Notes: generated by a model not told the origin, from the sequence alone. Counted from the stretch's first letter, positions 8,911-17,518 are shown. The stretch is 64,000 bases of DNA from Amycolatopsis cihanbeyliensis (GCF_006715045.1 NZ_VFML01000001.1:186001-250000), one strand, 5' to 3'. Numbers and translations are program-made.

Positions 8911-9770
8911 CCATGATCGACCCGGTCGCCGCGGCACGTGCCGTCGCCGGTGAATGCGCCCGCGATTTCCGGGACGCGTTCACCGGACGGCTGGTCGCCG
9001 CCTACCTGCTGGGCAGCCTCGCGTACGGCGGTTACGCGCCGGCTGTCAGCGACATCGACCTGGCCGTCGTCCTCACCGACACCCACGACGGCGATCCCGG
9101 CACCGTCGAGACCACGAGCGAAACCGTGCGCGGGCGGGGCGGCCTGCACCGCAAGATGTCCGTGTTCTGGGGCTCTCTGCCTGCGCTGCGGGACGGGCAC
9201 GACGACGGGCGTTTTCCCGCGCTCGACCGCTTGGAGTTGGCCGACCACGGTGTACTCCTGCTCGGCGCCGACGTCGCACCGCAGGTCGCCCGCCCGGCCA
9301 CCGAGGAGCTGCTACTGGAGAGCGCCCGGTTCGCCGTCGACGTCCTGGCGACCGACGAGGTGACCGCCGAGTTCCACCACCCCCGCCGACTCCTGGCGGA
9401 CCCGGTGTGGTTCACGAAGGCCGTGCTGTTCCCGGTTCGCTTCCTCCGCACCGGCACCATGACCACGGGACGTGCCGCCACCAACGAGGAGGCCGTGGCC
9501 TGGTACCTGGCCACCAGCACCGTCGCACCGTCCCTGGTCCGCCTGGCCGCGCGTGTCAGAGCGGGACATCCGCTGGATCCCGCGCAGGTCGCACCCCTGC
9601 TGGCGGCCGGTTTGATCCCGCTCTATCGGCACTACATCGACGAGCAGATCGATCGGTTGCGTCGCGCCGACGCCCCGGCCGATCTCGTCACCGCCTTCAG
9701 CCATTGGGGCCAACGTCTCGTCAGCGACAGCCACGCGGAGAGCCGGTCCAGTGCCGCGGAGCGGCACTGA
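8907..9770 (+). CDS. AadA-like nucleotidyltransferase
   Basis: The 287-residue protein has the nucleotidyltransferase (Pol beta-type) core GSLAYGGYAPAVSDIDLAVVL, with Gly36-Ser37 and the catalytic Asp49-x-Asp51 pair, plus a C-terminal helical domain with a segment (LFPVRFLRTGTMTTGRAATNEEAVAWYL) reminiscent of aminoglycoside adenylyltransferases. It probably transfers a nucleotide to a small hydroxylated molecule. ATG 8907 overlaps the stop of the diiron gene (ATGA); ATG 8913 is an alternative. As the last gene of the operon it could make a nucleotidylated product or act in self-resistance. Substrate unknown. Confidence 0.7.
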   Translation: MTMIDPVAAARAVAGECARDFRDAFTGRLVAAYLLGSLAYGGYAPAVSDIDLAVVLTDTHDGDPGTVETTSETVRGRGGLHRKMSVFWGSLPALRDGHDDGRFPALDRLELADHGVLLLGADVAPQVARPATEELLLESARFAVDVLATDEVTAEFHHPRRLLADPVWFTKAVLFPVRFLRTGTMTTGRAATNEEAVAWYLATSTVAPSLVRLAARVRAGHPLDPAQVAPLLAAGLIPLYRHYIDEQIDRLRRADAPADLVTAFSHWGQRLVSDSHAESRSSAAERH

Positions 9771-9884
9771 GCACGCCTCCCGCGTTCCGGAATCACCTGG
9801 CCGGCTCCCGCGCGGACGTCGCTCGTCGTCTCGCGCCCGCTGCCGCTTTCCGTGGACCGGCCGGCGCCGGCTCCCTACCGTTAC

Positions 9885-9906
9885 CCTACCCTAACGTTAC
9901 AGTAGG
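9885..9906. promoter_or_regulatory. ACGT-centred palindromic operator A, ahead of helD
   Basis: The core CTACCCTAACGTTACAGTAG (9886-9905) is an imperfect palindrome centred at 9895.5. TAGGTT (9903-9908) begins 7.5 nt right of the centre and fits a -10 hexamer, the same geometry as site B. A promoter here would start transcription near 9916, which argues for the helD start at 9932 rather than 9911. A MerR-type regulator encoded downstream is the prime candidate to bind. Confidence 0.6.
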
Positions 9907-9931
9907 TTTTATGCGGAGGCCTGGATCGGAG

Positions 9932-12061
9932 ATGGTGTTGACGGACGCGCAGACGCGAGACGAGGAGCGGGAGCGGCGGCATCTGGCCGAGACGGTGCGG
10001 CTGCTGTCGGGGGAGTTGGAGCGTCTTACCGGTGACATCGACGGGTCGGCTCGCGCGATCGAGGAGCGGAAGCGGCACCTGTGGGACAACCTGCGGGATA
10101 TGGATTTCGCGGAGAAGGCCAACTTCCGTGGTGAGGTGGACATGTCGGTGCGGCTGGCCGAGCACGCGGTGATGCTGCGCGGGCGGATCGAGCGGTTGCT
10201 GGAGTCGCCGTACTTCGGGCGCGTCGACTTCCACCGCCGGGGTGAGGCGGGGGCCAGGCCGTACTACATCGGTGTGCACAATTTCTCGGATCCCGAGACG
10301 CAGGAGATCGTGATCCACGACTGGCGTGCTCCGGTGTCGGGTCTGTACTACGACTTCGAGTCGGGGGAGGCGTTCTTCGAGACCCCGGCGGGCACCACCC
10401 ATGGCGAGATCACCGGCAAGCGCCAGTACAAGATTCAGGGTGGGCGCCTGGAGTACATGTTCGACACGTCGTTGAACATCGGGGACGAGGTGCTGCAGCG
10501 GGAGCTGGGTCAGTCCGCCGACGACCGGATGAAGAACATCGTCGCGACCATCCAGCGTGAGCAGAACGCGGTGATCCGCAACGAGACGGCACGGGTGTTG
10601 ATCCTGCAGGGTGTGGCGGGGTCGGGGAAGACGTCGATCGCCTTGCACCGGGTGGCGTTCCTGCTGTATCGCTTCAAGGACACCCTCTCCTCGGACAATG
10701 TCATGATCCTGTCGCCCAACAGGGTCTTCGGCGACTACATCGCCGATGTGCTTCCCGAACTGGGTGAGGAGCGGATCGCGGAGATCGACGTCGACACGAT
10801 CGCGGGCAGGTTCCTGGCGAGGGTGACCGGCTACGAGGCGTTCAGCGACCAGGTGGTCGGCCTGCTCGAGGGGGTCGAGGACGCGGCGGCCGAGCGTATG
10901 CGTTACAAGGCCACGCCCGAGTTCGTCGCCCGCCTCGAGGAGTGGATCACCTCGCGCGCGTACGAGGACTTCACCCCCGGGGAGATCGAGCGCAAGCACA
11001 AACGGCTCTCGGCGGACTGGGTGGCCGACCTTTTCCACGAGTCGCCGACCCTTCCGGTCTTCACCCGGCTCGACCGCGTCGCCAATGCCGCTGTGCACAA
11101 GCTCAAACACGAGGTGCTGGACAAGGGTGGCACGTGGGCCGCCGCCGACACCGCCAGCATCCGCAAGCAGGTCCGCGCCATGTTCCCCTACAAGGACGCG
11201 TTCGCCATCTACCGGGCGTTCTACACCGACGGCCCCGCCCGGCGCGGCCTGTTCCAGCCACTCGGGCGGAAGAAGATCGAGTACGCCGATGTGTTTCCGC
11301 TGATCTACACCATGATCAGAACGTCCCGGCAGGAGAGCTACGGCCACATCCGGCACCTGCTGGTCGACGAGATGCAGGACTACACGCCCATCCAGTACGC
11401 CGTGCTGCGCGAGCTCTTCTCCTGCACGATGACGATCCTGGGAGATGCCAACCAGTCGATCAACCCGTTCAGCTCCTCGTCCCTGTCGAGGATCCACAGC
11501 ATCTTCCCGGAAGCCGACTGCCTGGAGTTGTGCAAGAGCTACCGCTCCACCAGCGAGATCACCGAGTTCGCCCAGAACATCTCGCGCAACGACAAGCTCA
11601 TCCCGATCGAGCGCCACGGACCACCACCCCAGGTCCTCGCCTGCGCGGACCAGCACGACCAGCGGGCGCGGATCCTGACACTCATCGAGCAGCACCGCGA
11701 CAGCGACCATCGCTCCCTCGGCATCATCGGCAAGACCCTCGCCCAGGCGGAAACCCTCTACCACGCCCTGTCCGGGGCCGGTGTCGAGCTGACCTTCCTC
11801 GACTACGACAGCACCGCCTTCACCGGCGGCATCGTCATCACCTCGGCACACATCGCCAAGGGGCTGGAGTTCGACACGGTGATCGTCCCGCAGGTGGACG
11901 AGCAGAACTACGCCAACGAGATGGACAGGTGCATGCTCTACATCGCCTGCACCAGGGCCATGCACGAACTTCACCTCACCCACCACGGGCAACCCTCCGG
12001 CTTCCTGACATTCAGCACAGAACCCAGAAGTCACGCTCACGACACCCAGACGGTGTCGTGA
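9932..12061 (+). CDS. helD: HelD-like RNA polymerase recycling helicase
   Basis: The 709-residue UvrD/Rep-like superfamily 1 protein carries Walker A GVAGSGKTS (about 227-235), Walker B/motif II DEMQD (about 479-483), motif III GDANQS and YRSTSEI. The N-terminal charged coiled coil (about 5-60) matches HelD, which enters RNA polymerase and frees stalled complexes; some actinobacterial HelDs give rifampicin tolerance. Start choice is uncertain: ATG 9911 lies within the operator-promoter region, whereas ATG 9932 has GGAGG at 9915-9919, 12 nt upstream, and lies downstream of the predicted transcription start. A UvrD-like DNA repair helicase is less likely because of length and the coiled coil. 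Confidence 0.82.
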   Translation: MVLTDAQTRDEERERRHLAETVRLLSGELERLTGDIDGSARAIEERKRHLWDNLRDMDFAEKANFRGEVDMSVRLAEHAVMLRGRIERLLESPYFGRVDFHRRGEAGARPYYIGVHNFSDPETQEIVIHDWRAPVSGLYYDFESGEAFFETPAGTTHGEITGKRQYKIQGGRLEYMFDTSLNIGDEVLQRELGQSADDRMKNIVATIQREQNAVIRNETARVLILQGVAGSGKTSIALHRVAFLLYRFKDTLSSDNVMILSPNRVFGDYIADVLPELGEERIAEIDVDTIAGRFLARVTGYEAFSDQVVGLLEGVEDAAAERMRYKATPEFVARLEEWITSRAYEDFTPGEIERKHKRLSADWVADLFHESPTLPVFTRLDRVANAAVHKLKHEVLDKGGTWAAADTASIRKQVRAMFPYKDAFAIYRAFYTDGPARRGLFQPLGRKKIEYADVFPLIYTMIRTSRQESYGHIRHLLVDEMQDYTPIQYAVLRELFSCTMTILGDANQSINPFSSSSLSRIHSIFPEADCLELCKSYRSTSEITEFAQNISRNDKLIPIERHGPPPQVLACADQHDQRARILTLIEQHRDSDHRSLGIIGKTLAQAETLYHALSGAGVELTFLDYDSTAFTGGIVITSAHIAKGLEFDTVIVPQVDEQNYANEMDRCMLYIACTRAMHELHLTHHGQPSGFLTFSTEPRSHAHDTQTVS

Positions 12062-12193
12062 GCATCCAGCGGCAGTCCGTCCGCTGTGGACATGCCGGGC
12101 AGCCTGTCCGACACCGGCACGAGGGGCGCGTGACGGCGGAGACGGCGCGTGGCCGGTACGGTGTCGGGATCAGCTGCCGGAAGTGAGGGTGAC

Positions 12194-12610
12194 GTGGCCG
12201 AACACATGCAGATCGGCGAGGTGGCCGAGCGCACCGGCCTGTCCCTGCGCACGATCCGGTACTACGAGGAGGTCGGGCTCGTCACGCCGAGCGCGCGGAG
12301 CCAGGGCGGTTTCCGGCTGTACACCGAGCCGGACGTGGCGCGCCTGCTGCTGGCGCGGCGGATGAAGCCGCTGGGGTTCCAGCTCGAGCAGATGCGGGAG
12401 CTGCTGGCGTTGCTGTGGCCGGAGGGCACGGACGAGGTGGGGTCCGGTGGGCTCGGCGTGGACGGGTCGGAGCGGCTGCGCGGGTTCAGCGAGACCGCCG
12501 AGCAGCGGTGTGCCGAGCTGCGGGCCAAGCTGGAGGACGCCGAGGCGTTCGCCGGCATGCTGCGCAAGCGCCTCCGGCGGCGGAGTTCCCGCGCGGTGCG
12601 CAGCGGCTGA
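12194..12610 (+). CDS. MerR family transcriptional regulator
   Basis: The 138-residue protein has the MerR N-terminal helix-turn-helix and wing: MQIGEVAERTG, then LRTIRYYEEVGLV and GGFRLY, followed by a long dimerisation helix (about 95-135). The C terminus is short and has no metal-binding cysteines, so the effector is unclear. GTG 12194 has GAGGGTG upstream; ATG 12206 is an alternative. The gene sits between helD and a broken small gene, both preceded by the same palindrome, and MerR proteins bind dyads located between -35 and -10. I infer it controls sites A, B and C. Confidence 0.88.
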   Translation: MAEHMQIGEVAERTGLSLRTIRYYEEVGLVTPSARSQGGFRLYTEPDVARLLLARRMKPLGFQLEQMRELLALLWPEGTDEVGSGGLGVDGSERLRGFSETAEQRCAELRAKLEDAEAFAGMLRKRLRRRSSRAVRSG

Positions 12611-12618
12611 GCACCAGC

Positions 12619-12646
12619 GATTCTACCCTAACGTGAGGGTAAAATC
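12619..12646. promoter_or_regulatory. ACGT-centred palindromic operator B with -10 box
   Basis: TACCCTAACGTGAGGGTA (12624-12641) forms the core of a 28-bp near-perfect palindrome (GATT at 12619 pairs with AATC at 12643-12646), centred at 12632.5. TAAAAT (12640-12645) is a good -10. The ATG of the following broken gene is at 12653, 8 nt after the -10, so its transcript would be leaderless. Confidence 0.68.
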
Positions 12647-12652
12647 GTTCGC

Positions 12653-12888
12653 ATGGACGCGGCCGGAGTGAACCGGTCGGTCCCGCTGACGGCGCGAGTT
12701 GCGTGAACATATCGAGGACGCCTTCATCTCCGCGCGGCCGAGTGTGGTCGATCTGCTGGACGCCGCTGTTCGCGGTCACCCGCGGCCGGGTGGTTTTCGG
12801 GGCGTTGAACGGCCTTCCGCCGCGCCGGTTCGAGTCGGTGGCGGATGTGCTTGGCGAGTTGCCGGACCTTCTCGACGGCGGCCCGTAG
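12653..12888 (+). pseudogene. Frameshifted DUF2795-like small gene
   Basis: Three consecutive segments in three frames reassemble into one small protein. Codons from ATG 12653 give a start ending VPLTA; from 12696 the next frame gives ELREHIEDAF and then VVDLLDAAVRG; from about 12785 the third frame gives GRVVFGALNGLPPRRFESV and VLGELPDLLDGG before a TAG at 12886. The assembled product aligns with the intact protein at 15595-15822 (DEIIDAVEDAF, ELLIAAIQ, LQRLPDRTFGHVRDLWDHLPD). Total length is 78 codons plus 2 nt, which fits two single-base insertions, one near 12695 and one near 12780. DUF2795 assignment is tentative. Sequencing error cannot be excluded. Confidence 0.6.
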
Positions 12889-12906
12889 ACCTGCGGTACC
12901 GCCGGT

Positions 12907-15549
12907 TTACGGGTTCGGTGGGGGTTTGTCGATGTAGTCGGTGGTGGCGTAGCCGGGGCCACGGTGCCACCCGTTTCGGGTGACGGTGGAGACGTGTACG
13001 TCGATGCGGTTGGCGGGGTAGCGGTAGCGGACCTCGTGCAGGGTGCCCCACGCCCGCGGGTCCGGGTTGCCGGTCAGGCGTGCGGGGATCTCGTGATAGG
13101 TCGCGACCGAGCCCATACCGGCGAAGGCACCGGCGAACGGACCGTAGGACCGGGCGAGGTTGCCATGGTGGGCGTGCTGCCCGGGAGCGGTGATCATCAG
13201 GGTGGGTGGTTCCACCAGGCCGTCGGCCAGTACGGGCAGGCGGGCGCACGGGTACCAGAACGAGATCGGCCAGTCGACGAGGACGGGGCCCGGCGTGCGC
13301 GCGATCTTCTGGGTGAGGGTGGTGCCGTCGTCGAGGCGAACGTGGTCGGCGGCGCCGCAGGTGGACCCGATGAGTGCGGCCAGGTTGGCCGCCGGCGGTG
13401 ACCAGGAGTCCCTGGCGTGCTGGTTGAGTGCCGCCTTGCCGAGCGCGCCCGCGGTCACCACCGGCATGGCCAGCAGGCTGAGACCGGCGATCGCGAGCGC
13501 CGACCAGCCGGCCATGCGGGTCGTGACCGGTTGCGGGTCTCGTGGCCCGATCCCGCGGTGGCGGTGCCAGAGCAGGATCACCGTGGCGAACACGGTTCCG
13601 ATGGCCAGCAGGGTCAGGGGATCGGCCAGGGCGCCGTCGAACAGGTGCTCGTCGAGGGCGGGCATGCCGAGGCGGTGATAGCCCCACCAGGCGTTGGGTC
13701 CGTTCCAGGCGAGGCTGGTCGTGAGGACGACAAGGAACAGCGCGCTGAACCGGATCGCCCAACCCGCGTTCTCGCTGGCGAAGGCGCGGGGCAGCGCGGC
13801 GAGGCCGAGGGCGAGCACAAGCGCGATGAGGAAGTCGAGCGCGGCGAAGTGGGACGCGATCTTGGTGGGTGTGACGACCAGCGCCGCGAGGCCGAGACCG
13901 AACCAGGCGAACGGCCACCCGCAGGCCCCGGCGAAGGCGTGGGTCGGCTGGCGTCGCGGGGCCAGCGCCAGCGCGACGAGCAGTAGGGCGACCGCCAGCA
14001 GGATGGGCAGGCGGCGGGCGGGGTGCTGCTCGAAGGCGAACGCGTCGCTGACGCCGCCGAGTAGCATCTGGTAGCGGTCGAACTCGCCGTGCCAGCTCTG
14101 CGCCGCGCCGTACCAGTAGCGTGCGCCGGTCGAGTCCAGGAAGCCGCCGATACCGGAGTCGAGGAACACCAGCGGTGCGGCCACCGCGACGGCGGCCCCG
14201 CTCAGCGCCACCAGCGTGAAGCGCTCGCGGGCGCGGGGCAGGTGCCGGCAGGCATGCACGAGTCCCAGCGCCAGCGGGATGAGCGCGAGCATGCCGGTCG
14301 AGGTCACCGCGAAGCACACGCCCGCGGCGACCCCGGCGACGAGCAGCCAGGCTGGCCGTTCGGTGAGGCGGGCGCGCACGGCCGCGTAGCCGCTGATCGC
14401 GGTGCACAGCGCCACGAACGGCTCCGGCCGCAGACCGACGCCGTGTGGCATCCATGCGGTGAAGAACGCGGCGGCCAGCAGCCAGGTCGGCACCCGGGGC
14501 GCGGTGGTGTGCCGGCGCAGCAGGCGCACGATGCCGAGCAGGAGCAGCCACATCGCCACCCCTGCCGCCATCGCGGGCGACCGGACCACCAGCGGTGCCC
14601 AGGAGAGCTGGAACAGCGGCGCGAACAGGTGGTGCAGCAGAACGGCGGGGTTCTCGGCGGCGTTGAGCGCCATGTAGTAGTCGCCGGCGAACCCGGAAGG
14701 GCCGAGATTGCGGTGCATGCCGAGGAACCAGCCGTCGTCCACCGTCTGCGGGCCGAGCACCCCCCACCCGGCGATGCCCACGGTGACCAGGCCGGTCCAG
14801 GCGATATCGGCGCGGCGAGGCAGCGATCGACCACCCGGCCGGGACGGCCCGCGGAAGGTGCGGAACGCGAGCACCACGCAGCCGAGCACCCCGGCACCGC
14901 AGGCCAGCATGAGGATCAGCTTCAGCGGGCCCGGCGAGGTCTGGAAGCGGGCGTCGGCGCGCGCCACCGCGGACACCGCACCGGTGGCCCGCTCGGCTGG
15001 CAGGTCGGTGACGAACGCCGTCACGTGCGGCACGCGGGTGCCGATCCTGGCCAGTTCCCGCTCACCGGCCGCGGGGCCGGACACCAGCACGACCAGTTCG
15101 TCGTTCTCGGCATGGATCCGGTACCGGCAGTCCGTGCCCGGGGGTGACCCGAGTGGTGTCTCGGTGCCACCCGCGATCAGCGCGAGCCGGCGATCGCGTA
15201 TGACGACGGACAGGCCCCAGTCGCCGGCGATGTCGGCGTCCGGCGGGATGGTCGCGAACGCGGTGCGGTCCTGACCGGATGGTGTTTCGGCCACCGCGGC
15301 GCAGGCGAGTGTCACGTCCAGGCGCAGGGGGCGGTAGGGCATGAACATCGCCACCGCCGACTCCGCGGACTGCCCGGCCTCGGGCCAGCGCACCTCGACC
15401 CGTTCGGATTCCACCGGGGCGAACGGCACCGCGACGGCCACCGCGATCGTGGCGAACGCCAGCGCCAGCAGCCACCGGAGGCCGTGACGGGAGCGTGCCG
15501 GGGAACCCGGCGCGCTCACCGGGCGCGGTGTGGTGGCGTTGTCCGTCAT
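12907..15549 (-). CDS. Emb-type arabinosyltransferase (GT-C fold)
   Basis: The 880-residue polytopic membrane protein resembles EmbA/B/C, which add arabinofuranose from decaprenyl-phosphoarabinose to cell-wall arabinan. There is one N-terminal TM (about 25-45), a beta-rich extracytoplasmic domain (about 55-205), then about a dozen TM segments. The first catalytic-loop acid motif follows the next TM as TVDDGWFLGMHRNLG (about residue 268). A C-terminal extracytoplasmic region of about 230 residues remains. It is about 200 residues shorter than mycobacterial Emb proteins, so the terminal carbohydrate-binding part is probably reduced. It is monocistronic or leads into the next minus-strand gene. 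Arabinan substrate is inferred from family. Confidence 0.82.
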   Translation of the reverse strand: MTDNATTPRPVSAPGSPARSRHGLRWLLALAFATIAVAVAVPFAPVESERVEVRWPEAGQSAESAVAMFMPYRPLRLDVTLACAAVAETPSGQDRTAFATIPPDADIAGDWGLSVVIRDRRLALIAGGTETPLGSPPGTDCRYRIHAENDELVVLVSGPAAGERELARIGTRVPHVTAFVTDLPAERATGAVSAVARADARFQTSPGPLKLILMLACGAGVLGCVVLAFRTFRGPSRPGGRSLPRRADIAWTGLVTVGIAGWGVLGPQTVDDGWFLGMHRNLGPSGFAGDYYMALNAAENPAVLLHHLFAPLFQLSWAPLVVRSPAMAAGVAMWLLLLGIVRLLRRHTTAPRVPTWLLAAAFFTAWMPHGVGLRPEPFVALCTAISGYAAVRARLTERPAWLLVAGVAAGVCFAVTSTGMLALIPLALGLVHACRHLPRARERFTLVALSGAAVAVAAPLVFLDSGIGGFLDSTGARYWYGAAQSWHGEFDRYQMLLGGVSDAFAFEQHPARRLPILLAVALLLVALALAPRRQPTHAFAGACGWPFAWFGLGLAALVVTPTKIASHFAALDFLIALVLALGLAALPRAFASENAGWAIRFSALFLVVLTTSLAWNGPNAWWGYHRLGMPALDEHLFDGALADPLTLLAIGTVFATVILLWHRHRGIGPRDPQPVTTRMAGWSALAIAGLSLLAMPVVTAGALGKAALNQHARDSWSPPAANLAALIGSTCGAADHVRLDDGTTLTQKIARTPGPVLVDWPISFWYPCARLPVLADGLVEPPTLMITAPGQHAHHGNLARSYGPFAGAFAGMGSVATYHEIPARLTGNPDPRAWGTLHEVRYRYPANRIDVHVSTVTRNGWHRGPGYATTDYIDKPPPNP

Positions 15550-15594
15550 TCTTGCGGTTCCTGGCCGGACGCCGGTCAGCTGCCCGTTCCGGGG

Positions 15595-15822
15595 TCAGTC
15601 GCCGAGAGGAATATCGGGCAGGTGGTCCCACAGGTCGCGAACGTGGCCGAAGGTGCGATCCGGAAGTCGCTGCAGAATGGTGTGCACCTCGGTGCGGGCC
15701 TCGTGCTGGATGGCGGCGATGAGGAGTTCCTGCTTGGTCGCCGAGCCTTCCCGGAAGGCATCCTCGACGGCGTCGATGATCTCGTCTCGGGTGACCACCG
15801 GATCGGTGTTGGTATCCTTCAC
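15595..15822 (-). CDS. Small DUF2795-like protein
   Basis: The 75-residue acidic, helical protein contains EIIDAVEDAF, ELLIAAIQHEAR and LPDRTFGHVRDLWDHLPDIP, a pattern seen in short DUF2795-type proteins of unknown function. I chose GTG 15822 because operator C supplies a TAGAGT -10 (15835-15830, minus strand) exactly 8 nt from this GTG, the spacing also seen at site B, implying a leaderless mRNA; GTG 15828 is the alternative. The broken gene at 12653-12888 is a paralogue. The gene ends 45 bp before the arabinosyltransferase start. Confidence 0.62.
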   Translation of the reverse strand: MKDTNTDPVVTRDEIIDAVEDAFREGSATKQELLIAAIQHEARTEVHTILQRLPDRTFGHVRDLWDHLPDIPLGD

Positions 15823-15828
15823 GCGCAC

Positions 15829-15856
15829 AACTCTACCCTAACGTGACGGTAGAGTT
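15829..15856. promoter_or_regulatory. ACGT-centred palindromic operator C
   Basis: CTACCCTAACGTGACGGTAG (15833-15852) is the core of a 28-bp palindrome with AACT/AGTT outer arms, 24 of 28 positions symmetrical, centred at 15842.5. On the minus strand it supplies TAGAGT (15835-15830) as -10 for the small gene starting at 15822. The centre-to-minus-10 and centre-to-start distances equal those at site B. Confidence 0.65.
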
Positions 15857-15865
15857 GCTGGGGTG

Positions 15866-16159
15866 TCAGGCGAGCCGTCCGGCAGCCTCCAGCCGCTCGA
15901 TCCACGAGCGGGGCAGGATGGTGGCGCCGTTGCGGGCTCCGGCGAGCGTCCCGGCCATGGCCGCGATGGTGTTGGCGTCGCCGCCGGCTTGGATGGCATA
16001 GCGGATGGCCTGCGCGACATCGTCGGGGTGAGCCAGGAACGCCGTCAGCGCGGTGGGTACGGAACCCAGGGCGAAGGCGTCGTTGCCGAGGGCGTGCGCG
16101 GCCTGCTCGGGACCGGCGTCGTTGCGGGCGCTGTTCGAGGACGAGATGACCATGCGCAT
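15866..16159 (-). pseudogene. C-terminal remnant of an ADP-ribosylglycohydrolase
   Basis: About 80 residues (DAFALGSVPTALTAFL, AIQAGGDANTIAAMAGTLAGARNG, then SWIERLEAAGRL) match the C-terminal end of DraG/ADP-ribosylglycohydrolases, where GGDADTIAAMAGAIAGA carries metal-binding Asp residues. The N-terminal two-thirds and its metal site are missing. The first residues (MRMVISSSNSARN) appear unrelated, and on the opposite strand the same bases read as the tail of another protein ending at 16217, so the break point is near 16125. Probably not functional. Confidence 0.7.
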
Positions 16160-16246
16160 CCTGCAGCGGCAGAACCCCGAACTCGCGCTCGAACCGCTCG
16201 TGGCCGAAGGCGCCTGACCGCCGGGACGGTTACGGCGCCGGTGCGG

Positions 16247-17518
16247 TCAGGAATCGTGGCGCGGTGGTGTTGGTGGCGGGGTGCGGACCAGGGCGCCGGC
16301 CAGAGTGACCACGAGGGGTAGCGCGGTGGCGGCCAGGAGGATGGGCCGGTAAGTGCTGGCCTGTTCGCGGCCGAGGGCGAGGAGTAGGGGGCCGAAGGCG
16401 GAGGCGCCGACGGTGACGGAGTGCACGACGCCGCGGATGGTGCCGAGGTGGCGCAGGCCGAAGCAGCGGGGGAAGGCGACGGCTTCCAGGGTGCGGATGC
16501 CGTTGCCGCAGGCGCCCAGGGCCAGGCCGTAGAGTACGGCGGTGAAGCCGGGGGTGAGCCATCCCGCGCCGGCGGTGGCCAGGGCGAGGACGGCCATGGT
16601 GACGATGATGAGCATCCGGTCGGAGAACCGGTCGGCGAGCCAGCCGAGGCCGAAGGTGGCGATTAGCCCGGCGATGGTCTGGGGCAGGAAGGTCGCGGCG
16701 GCTTCGGCGGGGGAGAGGCCGCGTTCGCCGAGTAGGGAGACCTGGTGGAAGTTCAGGCCGGTGGTGACCAGTGCGCACACGGCGACTCCGGCGGTGACGA
16801 CCCAGAACATGCCGGTGCGCGCCGCTTGGCCGAGGGTCCAGTCCACCGGCGGCAGCGCGCTGCCGCGTGGGGCTTCGGTGTCGCCGTCATCGGCGGGTGG
16901 TGCGGGTGCGTGCCGGGGCAGCAGTAGGAGGGCGGCGGGGATGACCAGTGCCCAGACGGCGAGGCCCTCGATCATCCAGACCTGGCGCCAGCCCCAGTTC
17001 GACACCAGCCGTTCCAGCAGCATCGGGGTCAGGGAGATTCCGGCGGTGCCGATGGCGGAGGCGATCCCGGTGGCGAAGCCGCGGCGGCGGTGGACGTAGA
17101 GGGCGACGGTGGTGGTGGCGACCAGGTTGAGCGCGCCCTGGCCGCCGACCCGGATGCCGATGAACGCGGCGGTCAGCCCGGTGATCTCGGAAGCCGCGGT
17201 CGAGCCGATCAGGACGGCGCCGAAGCACAGCGCGATGGTGGCCATCACCCGGCGCGGGCCGTAGCGGTCGATCAGCCTGCCGAGCACGGGCATGACGAAC
17301 GCGCCGGTCAGCGACCCGATCAGGTAGGCAGTGGACACGGCGGAGCGGGAGACGCCGAGATCACGGATGAGCGGATCGACGAACACCGACACCGCGGCCG
17401 TCTGCCCGGGCGCGGTCAGGGCCAGCGCCACCGAGGCGGCCGCGACCACCCTGGGCACGTGCGCGCGCCCCGGGGCCCCGGTAGCCGGCGGTTGCGTAGC
17501 GGTGGTGCCGGTGGGCAC
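16247..17518 (-). CDS. MFS transporter, monocarboxylate/OFA-like
   Basis: The 423-residue protein has about 12 TM segments and the MFS motif A between TM2 and TM3 (GRLIDRYGPRRVM). An early TM1 PGQTAAVSVFVDPLIRDLG and the cytosolic loop around residues 200-230 resemble oxalate/formate-antiporter-like MFS members, which move small organic anions. GTG 17518 has AGGAAGGA upstream; the frame extends 17 codons further without a ribosome site. Neighbours give no substrate clue. Confidence 0.78.
   Translation of the reverse strand: MPTGTTATQPPATGAPGRAHVPRVVAAASVALALTAPGQTAAVSVFVDPLIRDLGVSRSAVSTAYLIGSLTGAFVMPVLGRLIDRYGPRRVMATIALCFGAVLIGSTAASEITGLTAAFIGIRVGGQGALNLVATTTVALYVHRRRGFATGIASAIGTAGISLTPMLLERLVSNWGWRQVWMIEGLAVWALVIPAALLLLPRHAPAPPADDGDTEAPRGSALPPVDWTLGQAARTGMFWVVTAGVAVCALVTTGLNFHQVSLLGERGLSPAEAAATFLPQTIAGLIATFGLGWLADRFSDRMLIIVTMAVLALATAGAGWLTPGFTAVLYGLALGACGNGIRTLEAVAFPRCFGLRHLGTIRGVVHSVTVGASAFGPLLLALGREQASTYRPILLAATALPLVVTLAGALVRTPPPTPPRHDS

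Noticed and set aside
9771..9931. Rifamycin-associated element upstream of helD
   Set aside because: The region has the ACGT palindrome instead; I did not see the inverted repeat typical of that element.
9881..12040. 719-codon minus-strand open frame over helD
   Set aside because: The plus strand holds all helicase motifs; the antisense product has a His/Val/Arg-rich artefact composition.
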